64,000 nucleotides of DNA from Glandiceps talaboti (Eukaryota > Hemichordata > Enteropneusta > Spengelidae). The position numbers and the translations under genes are program-made. This document shows positions 15,201 through 28,442 of the stretch, in pieces. The first letter of the stretch is position 1; the number at the start of each line of letters is the position of its first letter. The stretch is taken from contig NC_135550.1 of NCBI RefSeq assembly GCF_964340395.1, positions 30,646,676 through 30,710,675 on the forward strand, given 5' to 3'. The notes under the pieces are model-generated. The model had not been told where the DNA came from and searched no databases. It saw only the letters and a list, made by a program, of their open reading frames with translations.

Positions 15201-18200
15201 CTTTTATCACTTCCAATGCAGATTCACCCGTTCAACAGTTTGCAGATAATCTAGTTGATATTTTTCAATACTCTATGTGTTTCAAGATTGATTGTACAAG
15301 AAATAAAAATGTCAAAAAAGAATCATTGGCAAGATGCAGTTTATTCATGGTTGCGAGTCGAGTGTGGACGATAGGTACAGATTTGAGCTACTGAATGTAA
15401 GACTTCATTTATTTAATAGATGAAATATATTTGTCAGTTGAAATACAACAATGGAGAGGATGTGTTTGAATGAAACTGATTTTATTAAGTCAAACTTCAT
15501 TTGTCGCATAAAAAATCATTAAATATAAAAAGATAATCTCTTTGGTACTTGTCATTGTCAATTGTTTTATGCATAAACTAGACATTAAAAATGCCAAACA
15601 AGGGTAAATTCAGATTATATAAAAGAAGGTTGCTTGTCACTGAATCAAGAATCTTCATTGGTGACATCCACTTGCAATCCTTTCAATATCATAGATGAAT
15701 ATGACATTTTACAGGTCGGTTGTCGATCGACTTTACACAGTTTACTTGTGTCGTTCCATTATTGCCACTTCACCATCTGTAACATGCAAATGATAAAACA
15801 TTTTATTGGGGTGAAAACAAGCATACATGTAAGGAGGGATTGGGGCACCATCGTTTGCATTGAAGTTTGAACAACAACAACAAGTGTTCTATTTCTCTTC
15901 ACAGTCTGTTGCATAATGAAAATTATCACGTATCTCATAAGCTTAATACACAATGCAAGACAAATTGCTAATACATGAAATCAGTAGCTTATCATACACT
16001 TCACATGATGTATATACGTGGGTTTCTAAAGAACAGGGTTTTCGCGAGTTTCATGGATCCTGGGGATGTATCAATATCCATGGAATGTTGACAGACAAAT
16101 CAAATTTTGTACTGTTTATTAATTACAAACAGCAAGGGCCCGGCTCCTTCAAGCCCCCACCAGTGGAAAAATATGTGGCAGGGAAAAAACTTTCGGATAG
16201 TATTATCGTATTTGGAGTTGTATTAACTATTAACCCACGATACCAAGTCCTTAACAAACATTCTCTTGTAAACAACAACTTCAGCAAGTGACCAATGTAA
16301 CAACTGAGACGGGAAGTGTAAACAAATATTTCAATATGGCGGATAGTAAAAGACATGGGCCCGTTGGGATCCGAAATTCGTCATGGGATTGTGAGTCCGC
16401 CCATGCACGTGGATTGGCAGCAAGTGTCCAGCCATGAAGGTTAGATCACAAGCTATACTTCAAACTAAAACTAATCGCTAGGAAGAGGGGAATACGGCGC
16501 CTACTCGTATATGTTCTTTACGAGAAAATGGGGAACTTACACTTACACACTAAGCTTTTGTATAGGGGAACGGAAACAGTACATAGTGAGACAGTGGTAA
16601 ACAAATTGTCTCTATCGTGATCGCTCATGACATGACACCATTCCGACATACATGGTCGGAAGGAACACGTTGCAGGCTTTCTAATGATCAGTAAATGAGC
16701 GCTAGATGTCACTTTTTGTCACAAGGGGAGAAGATTTGAAAAGGGTTACTTTTGGGGTATGAAAAACGTATAATTTGCTGTAACTTACGTATAACTCGAT
16801 CGATTTTCTTGCTTCCGGTATCGTTGGGTTCACAGTTGGGCAATGCACTCAGACATTTCAATTGCGCATGTCTTCTAACCTTTACCCCCTAATGCGCAAC
16901 GCGTTCAAACATCATGACAGGTACAGCTCAAGATGTGAGCTCCACCCATATGCAAATTTGCAGGAACGTTCATCGGTCTTCAAAGAGCAGCGGAGACAAA
17001 GGGTTAATTGACGTAAACAAAAGAAGTAATAGGATTAAACAGCCGTCCAGAATCCTTCTCACTAATACATCCATGGGTTAAGGAATGGCTAACAAGAGAG
17101 AAAGTTCTGTTGGTTTAATAACACTGTGGAATATTATTTTAAAGGATTTAATGTTCACAAATGAATAGTTAGCTGTTTAGTTATTTTCACTGAAAATCTG
17201 TATAAAGTGGGTTTGCTAGGAAATAATCACTGATGAAAATAGTGGAAATCAATTTTGGGCCAAGTCTTCCTGTGTTCAGAATAGTTCCAAAAACGTTTAC
17301 ATTGATTGGCAATGTGTGGCAGCATAAACATAATCTCCCTATCTCAACATAACACAAGATTTATAGTTAAGAAATGTTTTAGAAATATACTGAGCAATTT
17401 TAATAAAGGATTATCTGTATAAATCCATTGATACAAAAAATTATTTTCTCAAAAACCAATACAATGATCCAGATGTATTATTTAGATTGTTTACTTTCAT
17501 TTGCTTATAAATATCTTGTATATTTCTCAGTGAGCTTACTTGTCTAACCCTGTGGTAATGTTTGCTTTGTCTTTGTTCAAACTGTCTCTCTCTCTCTTTG
17601 TACTAATACTGAACAAACAAACTCCTGGCTACTGAAAACAATCAATATTCATGTACATGCTGTAATGAAGGTGAGATTTCATCACTAAATTTTCTATAAT
17701 GCCATTTCTGCTACCTGCTTGTCACATGGAACTCTATGATCAGTAAGTTACTAGTATTTGCAGACTTCTTAATTAACGACCTCTATTAAAACTGTTTTTC
17801 AACACAATAGCCTTCCTATTCAGACAGTCATGACCACAGGTACTTGAACCAAATTTTTTGTGTGGTACTGGTAATATGGTTATCAAAACAGAAACCTTTA
17901 TGAGCAAACCAACTGTGAACATCTCTTATTGTTACGAAATACAGAACAAATGAAACAAAAATGCAGACAAGTTCTGAAAGGTCTTCAATACTTTCATTTA
18001 GCATGTCTGAAAGGAGGAGGATTACATGTGTATGCCTAGTAAATCTTGTAAAATGATGCAAGTTTTACCAGACAGTTTACCCTCCTAATAACATGTGTTC
18101 TCAAATTTTTCATGTACCAAAAAACCTGGACCTGCACATGTAGTCCAGATATCCTAAAACCCTACTGACTGTTGCAATATCATGAATGTGAACTATCACT

Positions 18201-18943
18201 CCTACTTGGTCTGTATCTAATGGTAACATACCTGATTTGTCCTTCTTGGATGTCTTGCCACTCTTCTTTGCTGGTGAACCAACAGCAGCAACCTTTTCTT
18301 CTTCAACTGCAGCTCCTCTCTTCAACCCAGTCTCAACTTCACTTGCTTTCTGAAAAGTAACAACAGGCTCCTGTACAGCTTTCTCTTCCTTGACTGGTTT
18401 CTCTTCTTTCATGATTGGTTTCACAGGCTGTGTGCTCTTCACGGGAGCTGGTGCCTGGGTGGTCTCCAGGGTAACTTTCTCTACCCTTTCCACTTTCTTT
18501 TCCTTCTTCTTCTCCTTCACTGTTTCATGCTTCTGCTTCTTTTCTACCTTGGGAGGTTTCTCGTGTTTTGGCTCTTCCTCAGCGAGAACGGCCTGTGGAT
18601 TGAATACCTCTGCCTGCTGTTGCAACTGTTGGATATCTGCAACCTGCATTGGAGGTTCTTCAACCCTCATCCGTGACCCTCCACCACCTTGATCACCTGT
18701 CCCTGCATGTTTCTCCTTCTTGGACTTTCTGAAAGGCTTTTTATCCTTCTTTGGTTTTGGCTCTGCCTTGGTGGTTTGGTGTTCCCTTTGAGCCCTTATC
18801 TTCTGTTCTGCAATTGCTTCTTCGTAGGTTTTCTCTCTGATACCATATGCAGATACCAGGTATACTGCTGCTGACAGCACCACAAACCCTGCAAACACTG
18901 CAACACCCAGTGTTTGAGGATCATACAGATCGACTGCTTCCAT
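220..18943 (-). CDS. RRBP1: Ribosome-binding protein 1 (p180/kinectin family), 5' part, truncated at left edge
   Basis: Five coding exons read on the minus strand: 18232-18943, 3105-3229, 2087-2159, 1486-1643 and 220-371. All have AG/GT borders and compatible phases, giving 406 codons plus 2 bases, and the gene continues past position 1. The family anchors ribosomes and microtubules on the rough ER. The start [20 protein letters not shown] resembles vertebrate RRBP1 rather than kinectin. Residues about 9-32 form a single membrane anchor, 33-238 are Lys/Glu/Pro-rich, and from about 239 the chain becomes a coiled coil. [20 protein letters not shown] matches the start of the RRBP1 coiled coil. 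The tandem basic decapeptide array of vertebrate RRBP1 is absent. Invertebrates may carry one gene ancestral to both RRBP1 and kinectin, so the symbol names the family more surely than strict orthology. Confidence 0.9.
372..3104 (-). other. RRBP1 introns between coiled-coil exons
   Basis: Introns 372-1485, 1644-2086 and 2160-3104. They hold a short triplicated sequence (1836-1970), an (AAC/AAT)n run near 2242-2267 and a weak duplication of about 70 bp (2170-2250 and 2405-2475). No extra exon was recognised. Confidence 0.6.
1836..1970 (+). repeat. Triplicated short segment
   Basis: CTCAACCTTGGAAGTCTTGT-like sequence occurs three times (about 1842, 1897 and 1941), twice followed by a GAGGACAC/GGGGACAC piece. 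It is intronic; the 118-codon frame through it is a by-product. Confidence 0.75.
3377..3456. repeat. GTCT/GTAT tetranucleotide microsatellite
   Basis: Four GTCT units run into about six GTAT units, a short break (ATACA), then about eight more GTAT units. Intronic in RRBP1. Confidence 0.95.
10288..10337 (+). repeat. Perfect 25-bp tandem duplication
   Basis: ACAACATGTAATACTACATT plus TGATC occurs twice back to back with no differences, so the event is recent. Confidence 0.95.
10779..12396. mobile_element. piggyBac-like nonautonomous element, 1.6 kb
   Basis: The flanks are TTAA at 10775-10778 and 12397-12400. The ends are perfect 16-bp inverted repeats starting CCCTTTCACCACCAAT. TTAA target plus CCC tips is the piggyBac signature. 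No transposase with the DDD core is seen, and the longest open frame (66 codons at 11597) matches nothing I recognise. The interior is noticeably richer in CpG than the host intron, consistent with foreign origin. Confidence 0.85.
10789..10852. repeat. Subterminal tandem hairpins of the piggyBac-like element
   Basis: ACCAATTCCCGCTATTGCGG and the next six bases occur at 10789-10814 and again at 10827-10852 (spacing 38 bp). Each contains TTCCCGC-TATT-GCGGGAA, a 7-bp stem with a 4-base loop. Duplicated subterminal motifs often bind transposase; that role is inferred. They occur only at the left end. Confidence 0.85.
12401..13473 (-). other. RRBP1 intron between two transposons
   Basis: AT-rich, no coding exon or recognisable repeat. 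Confidence 0.55.
13482..13656. mobile_element. 175-bp hAT-type MITE
   Basis: Flanked by perfect 8-bp direct repeats ATCCCTGG (13474-13481 and 13657-13664). The ends are inverted copies of CAGTGTGCCCTCTAA, followed by GCCAATTT-like sequence. CAG/CTG tips plus an 8-bp duplication indicate hAT. The open frame of 66 codons through it is not a gene. Confidence 0.9.
14260..14565. repeat. ~305-bp palindrome inside the 3.0-kb element
   Basis: The arm 14260-14388 and its complement 14434-14565 match over nearly the full length. CAGTCGCTTGTAAACTG to CCTAATACAGAACAATGACG is perfect, with a few differences and small gaps near GATTGG/GGTTGG. The centre is 45 bases. It may be a nested foldback element or part of the transposon end. 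Confidence 0.85.
14648..15394 (+). other. Possible two-exon ORF in the 3.0-kb element, unidentified
   Basis: An open frame 14648-14755 ends at CAG then GTACAT. After an intron-like stretch ending TTCTAG, it could continue in phase 0 at 15161-15394. The joined 113 codons include [19 protein letters not shown] and [20 protein letters not shown] and look protein-like. There is no ATG in the first part. I recognise no family; it could be a transposase remnant, a captured host exon or chance. Confidence 0.3.
17083..18231 (-). other. RRBP1 large intron, proximal part
   Basis: Follows the donor of the first coding exon. AT-rich, no exon or element recognised. Confidence 0.6.
18232..18943 (-). CDS. 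RRBP1: RRBP1 first coding exon: ER anchor and Lys-rich region
   Basis: The ATG is at 18943-18941 and the exon ends in a GT donor at 18231-18230 after GACAAATCAG. It encodes 237 residues plus one base. A hydrophobic stretch (residues 12-32) follows a short acidic N-terminus, so this looks like a signal anchor with a short lumenal tail. [10 protein letters not shown] just after it is the conserved juxtamembrane piece of the family. The rest is low complexity ([30 protein letters not shown]) and corresponds to the ribosome-receptor Lys/Pro-rich region. The open frame continues 41 codons into the intron, but those residues are unlike the family and the donor is good. Confidence 0.9.
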
Positions 18944-19740
18944 TGTCAACAAACCTTACACACTGCAACATAATACAAATTTGAAAAATAGCTAAATAAA
19001 CACAACAACATAGTTTGGAACAATGGTTGGCAGCTTTAAGAAATGAAAAGGCAAGACGTCAGACCATAGACCCGTTGGTGGAGGGGCTATGGTCAGACGA
19101 AGTGTTAAATACATGTTTTATGTAAGTCAGCGAACCTTTAAAAACTTTATAGTGACTATCAATTTAAACAAGTCTGATTGCAACTCTACATTTTATTTTA
19201 CCTGAACTTTGATTAGATATGTGATCCTAAAGTTGATCCTTCGATTGAAACAATGGATCTCAACAGTGCCAACACTGGTCATGCAGATAACGACCAGCTG
19301 ACCGCTCCGTCAACACGTGGGTCGTAGTACAGTACGCATGATACATGTAGTTGACTCTGTGTGTAGATGCAGTATTTGTTGAGGGGTCATTGCTCCGTTG
19401 ATACTCGAAACGCCTGGGCACGTTTAGATGTTGCATTTGATTTTGACTAGGCGAGGGCGTGTGAACTCTAACGCTGCAATAAATCCGACCGTGTCTGCAA
19501 TCTTCCCAAACTAAACCCCCGTCTATTCAAGTAGCCCCTGTACCTAAACGGGGTAACAAGACGTGACTAGGCAACTTCCGCCAAGCTTCAAATAAAGATG
19601 CATGATAAAAAGGGTGATATTCACTTCCAGGCCTCAACCTTGATTAGAAGTCTGGAGTGATAATCATAGATTCATACTGCCTGCACAGCTCCCGCCGGTG
19701 ATAACACAAGTAAATTCTTACCTGTTAAAATCGAAGAAAC
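18944..19740 (-). other. RRBP1: RRBP1 5' noncoding exon and 5' UTR intron
   Basis: Upstream of the ATG an acceptor (TTGCAG, ending 18963) leaves a 5' UTR stub of 19 bases. A strong donor (AACAG then GTAAGAA) at 19721 marks the end of an upstream noncoding exon starting at about 19722 and running towards 19.75 kb or further. The transcription start is not determined. The 760-bp intron between them holds a short hairpin (19060-19096) and nothing coding. Confidence 0.5.
19060..19096. repeat. Short imperfect hairpin in the RRBP1 5' UTR intron
   Basis: CAGACCATAGACCC and GGGGCTATGGTCAG are inverted copies with two differences around a 9-base loop. No flanking duplication was recognised. Confidence 0.6.
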
Positions 19741-19741
19741 T

Positions 19742-20508
19742 TTTAGAGTCACTTCAAAATCAGTGTCTGAAAAAGAGTGTTTAAGTGATGGTACTGTTCC
19801 ACTCCAATATAACTGCGAGACAGATTTTCTGATTAAACTCGGGAGTTTTCACTCAAAACGTAAACGTGTCGGTCGTCTGCACGTCACTTCGGGAACAATA
19901 GTACATGTGAAACACGCCTTCCCTGACTGCAAGAAGCTTCTATTGGCTGCGTAACTACAAAATGGTGGACTTGATATTGTATCGTTTGCTGGCCTTCCCT
20001 CGGTGAGGTTGGCACAATTTATTTCCCAGCGTATTAAAATAATTGGAAATAGAATTTTACAGCAAATAGACTTTAACATATGTTTAAAAATAACGTCCAC
20101 ATTAGCTTTTGAAGGTGGAACTCTAGGAAGACAGATAAAAAGTACTAGTTATTGATTTGCTATTTCTTTTGTAGGAGGGAAGAGTATAAGCAAATATAAG
20201 ATCCAATAGCAAACCTGACACGTAGTGGTACAGAGATTTCTGGGTAGTAGTATATTCTGAGGTCACAAACTCGTATCGCGCATGAAAATCATGCTGAATA
20301 GTGATATCAGGATAATCCAGACTTTTCGGTTGGCTTAAGATAGAATCATAAACAATGTTTAAGAAGGACATCAAAACGGCGTTTGAAATAAAAGAAAACA
20401 CTATATGGAGAAAATAATTCACAAACATGTAACCGGATATGGCTTTCCGGAAACAGCTGGTTGAATGACAATATTGCAGCACGTGTGTTTGCAAATTATC
20501 TCCTTGAC
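19742..20508. promoter_or_regulatory. Shared head-to-head promoter region of RRBP1 and ENOPH1
   Basis: The two genes diverge from this stretch of less than 0.8 kb. It contains a local CpG cluster (about 19838-19895), a TGCACGTCAC CRE/E-box-like site, and an inverted CCAAT box (ATTGG at 19942-19946) followed by AAAATGGTGG. No convincing TATA box is seen at a defined distance. A single regulatory block serving both genes is inferred from layout. The right half is presumably ENOPH1 5' UTR and contains upstream ATGs. Confidence 0.5.
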
Positions 20509-25035
<4,527 letters not shown>

Positions 25036-28000
25036 TAGATGGCATTTGATAAATTTGCAAGGTTTAAATTTAGTTGCAGATTTTAAGGTTACTAGAATTT
25101 CAAACCTAGTGTTTCTTTCACTGCCATCTTTCATTTTCACAAGTCAGAGATTCAAGCCGTTTCTGTACTTAATTACTACCGATGCATAGCCAAAGTACAA
25201 ATTGTATCCTTTTTGGGTTTGGCTCATTCTCGCAAGCCAGGGTGCAATATTTCTGCTGATGCAATTAAAAATTATTTTAAAAGAAAAAACCTCTGTACGG
25301 GGATGTCTGCTAAGCACCACTTTAGAGAAGCTAATGGTTTATGACGATGATCTGGCTTTATGCTTTATATTCATTGGTTCTACTGGTTGTAGGATGGGAA
25401 GAATGCTAAATGTCTATCTTTGTTCATTGATAAATTGTGAGTTTTAACTTCAATTGAATGAAGGACAGTATAGAGATAGCTGAATAAATAATTATATCTC
25501 ATGTCCACTATATAAAGACTCAACTCGGGTAAAAGCCAGGTGCCCTGCTGCCCTGGTGAAGTATTTGTGTTCACAACCTGAAACTACTAATTTATCAAAA
25601 TACTTTTAAATACTGATATCAACTCTTATCATTGTGATGCATATATAGAAAGTTAATCATGTTGAAATTGGCAAACACGTCAAATACATATGTATATCAA
25701 CTGTCAAACCATTCATTGATAAATTGTAAGTTTTAACTCCAATTCAATGAGGGAGGGGAGACATTTCATTTCTTTTACTTTGTATATCGGTACCCAGTAA
25801 TGATTAGCTTACCTTGTGTGTGTTCTGCCAACACAGTTAGGTAGGTGTACCTGTAGTGGTGTTAGTGTTCAGGATTATTTGAATATTAATATCCAGATTT
25901 GTTTTGCTCCATGTTGGGTCCATACTTTGCTTATGGGTTGTCAATGTCTGTTGATTTTCTCTCAAATTTGAATTGATACCTTGTGTTCAACATCACGTTG
26001 TGAAAACTCATGACAAATGTGTTGATGCATAAAAGGGAAAATAAATTTTCTATGTTCAAAGACATAGTATTGTGCTTTTGATTGATGTCTGAAGTGGTCC
26101 AATAATCTTATCAGAAAGGTTACCCTTACATTATTTATTTATTGTTTGGATCAGGCTCAAGGCCCATATAAAAGAAATACACCATGAATTTACATTAGCA
26201 CAATTTTTTCCTCACTACATACTTTGTATCCACAGTATTACAAACTGATTTGAAATTGATTGTGTTCTTTGAAACCATTTTAAATTTTGGCCAATTAAAG
26301 GGGGGGGGGGTCCTACGAGAAGTTAGTTTTGTTTTTTTATCTTTACTTGAACTCTTGATCTCTCTCCCCTATGGTCCACAAATCCAATTATTGTCAAGTA
26401 TCTCAAAGCCATTTTCCCATTAGCCTTTGAATTCAACAAACCAGATTACTAAATGAATGGGTTGTGTGAGACCTTGGCATATACAGTGAAATCAGTTTTA
26501 TTTCAGGCATTCTAGATTATCAAATTTGAAACTTAGCATTGTTATTGGATCAGACTGGAGTTAAGAAAATAAGCAAGACACAAGAAAGACATTTGCTTCA
26601 AATATTATAATAGCATTTTAATACTATTGTATTGTCGTCATGGAAACGTCAATATTTAGTACAGTGATGGTAAAGATAATTACTTTTTTTCTGGTAGCCA
26701 ATAAATCAAAAGTTTTTATGAAAATTACATCCCTTGTTTCAAGAAGTGTGAAAATATAACAAAAAAATCACAAAAAAAGAAATACATTTTGTACATGCAT
26801 ACTGATCTCAACACACACACACATACACGCTCAGGCTGGATAACACTCCTTCACAATACAGTCACTTAGAATGAAAATACATAAAATAAATACATATCTC
26901 TTCTACTTGCTATTGGGGAAGGACTTATGATCTATATGGGGAGTTTCCAAGTTCACAAGTTGGTTCATATTTGCATAGCCCTTGGTTTGGTACACTATGC
27001 TTTGTTTGATCAAGGAAGCAACTTCAGAGAATACTGTCTCATAATGCCAAGCCAATAGTAAAACTTTACTATTCATGTTTTCATTTCCTAAATATAAAGG
27101 TGTAGAATTCTGGCATCCATATTTGCTTGGCATTAGAAAATGTTTTCCATGCTTTTTTTTTTACTGCTCATGGGATAAAATAACTTTTTTAACATTTATC
27201 AAAAATGATGCAATTTGGTTTTTATCTGTAATAAAGGAATTTTCAATTTGGTTTTATGAACAAATGTGAAATACATAACTTCATCTTGGAGACTTTAACA
27301 TCTAATCTTGAATTTTATGAGGACATCTTTACTAGTTAAAGTGTAGGGGTGATCACAAAACTATTGCACAAGGAACACACTACACTGATGACTGCTAACA
27401 ATTTGAAAATCAACACAAATTTCAATCTACCATGAAGACATTATACTTCTGTGTATTAGAGTAACAGCTAAATAAAATCACTAATTAAAAGTCACTAGTC
27501 ATTTGTATGACTTCAAGATGTCATCTAGTATTGGTTGATATTCACCTAATGTTGTTTTATACGATATGTGTACTCTACAACTGGTGTGCTTTGAGTCAAT
27601 ACACCATGTTGAGCATATAAAGAAACAAATATGCCCCAGCTTACACATGCCCATGAAAATGAATATCACAACTTTGAGTGACATCACAGGTTATGACCTT
27701 TGACCATGACTCGACCTCAAAATATGCTTTGTTGCCATGCCTTCACAGCTATATTTCATGGGATGAATAACTTCACAGATCACGAGTCATGTCTTCATAA
27801 ATGACCAAATCAAAAGGTAAAATAAAAAATTTCATGATTCAAGAAGGCATCCAACACAATTGAGGGTCAATATGCAACAGAAAATAAAATACAATAATTC
27901 AATCATAATGTAACATTTATTACCAAAACAAAAACAAAACAAAACACCAGCATTTGTTTCCATTTCTCTGCATATGTTACACCTATTGCTTCAATAATTG

Positions 28001-28442
28001 GGTGATTCAATGTAAAGATAGTGTCCTCACCCCTCCCTCTACACATATATCTATAACTAATCACACAGTAATCATGATTTTTGACTTATTGGAGAAAACT
28101 ACACTAAAGATATAGATCTTTTTTTTTTTTGTACAAGTACGATGTCAGAAGAAAAAAAAAGAAGAAATTTGGGTCTCATTGCACAAACTGTCTGGTAACC
28201 TCTTGACCAACTGTCACTCCACTTCAAATATGCCTACAGAAATAAGCACCTAGTGTTTAATACTTTATACAGAATGTCAAGTTCAATGATTAACTCTCTT
28301 TCGCGTCCAATATCCACCAAAGCAAACCAATACACAATCTTTGACCCTGATCACCCTACTTCAAAGAGTTGCTTGAACCACAACCATATACCACTCCATA
28401 TGGTTAGAACATTCTATTACAATACACAGGTGAAATGGTCCC
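25036..28442. other. Tail-to-tail intergenic region with the 3' UTRs of ENOPH1 and HECTD1
   Basis: No coding sequence recognised. AATAAA at 25483-25488 is a plausible ENOPH1 polyadenylation signal, with a second candidate at 26040-26045. For HECTD1, TTTATT at 27916-27921 (AATAAA on the minus strand) is a candidate about 520 bases past the stop. Two copies of a 40-bp sequence lie at 25423-25462 and 25712-25751. G-rich (26300) and A/C-rich runs are simple sequence. Transcript ends are not provable here. Confidence 0.5.
25423..25751 (+). repeat. Pair of 40-bp direct repeats in the ENOPH1 3' region
   Basis: TTCATTGATAAATTGT and the following 24 bases at 25423-25462 recur at 25712-25751 with four substitutions. 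The role is unknown, and nothing between the copies identifies a transposon. Confidence 0.6.

Larger units (their letters stand above)
14056..17075. mobile_element. 3.0-kb DNA transposon with 24-bp inverted ends
   Basis: The ends 14056-14079 and 17052-17075 are perfect inverted repeats beginning CATGGATGTATTAGTG. They are flanked by GGTTAAG at 14049-14055 and 17076-17082, a 7-bp target duplication. Alternatively the target is TTAA with a damaged left tip, since the right end read inwards is TTAA-CCCATGG. The CATG tip and 7-8 bp duplication recall the P superfamily; CCC and TTAA would mean piggyBac. No intact transposase is visible. It contains a large palindrome and a few anonymous open frames. 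Confidence 0.8.

Noticed and set aside
15953-16356. 112-codon plus-strand and 77-codon minus-strand frames inside the 3.0-kb element
   Set aside because: They overlap each other, match no known family and have no supporting splice context; kept only as a note in case the element encodes an unknown protein.
18110-18231. Read-through extension of the first RRBP1 coding exon
   Set aside because: A good donor at 18231 and a family match at the next exon in phase make this intron sequence.
3230-18231. Missing RRBP1 exons in the 15-kb intron
   Set aside because: No minus-strand segment with splice sites and coiled-coil or basic-repeat coding was found, and the phase (1 to 1) already closes. A short exon could still be hidden.
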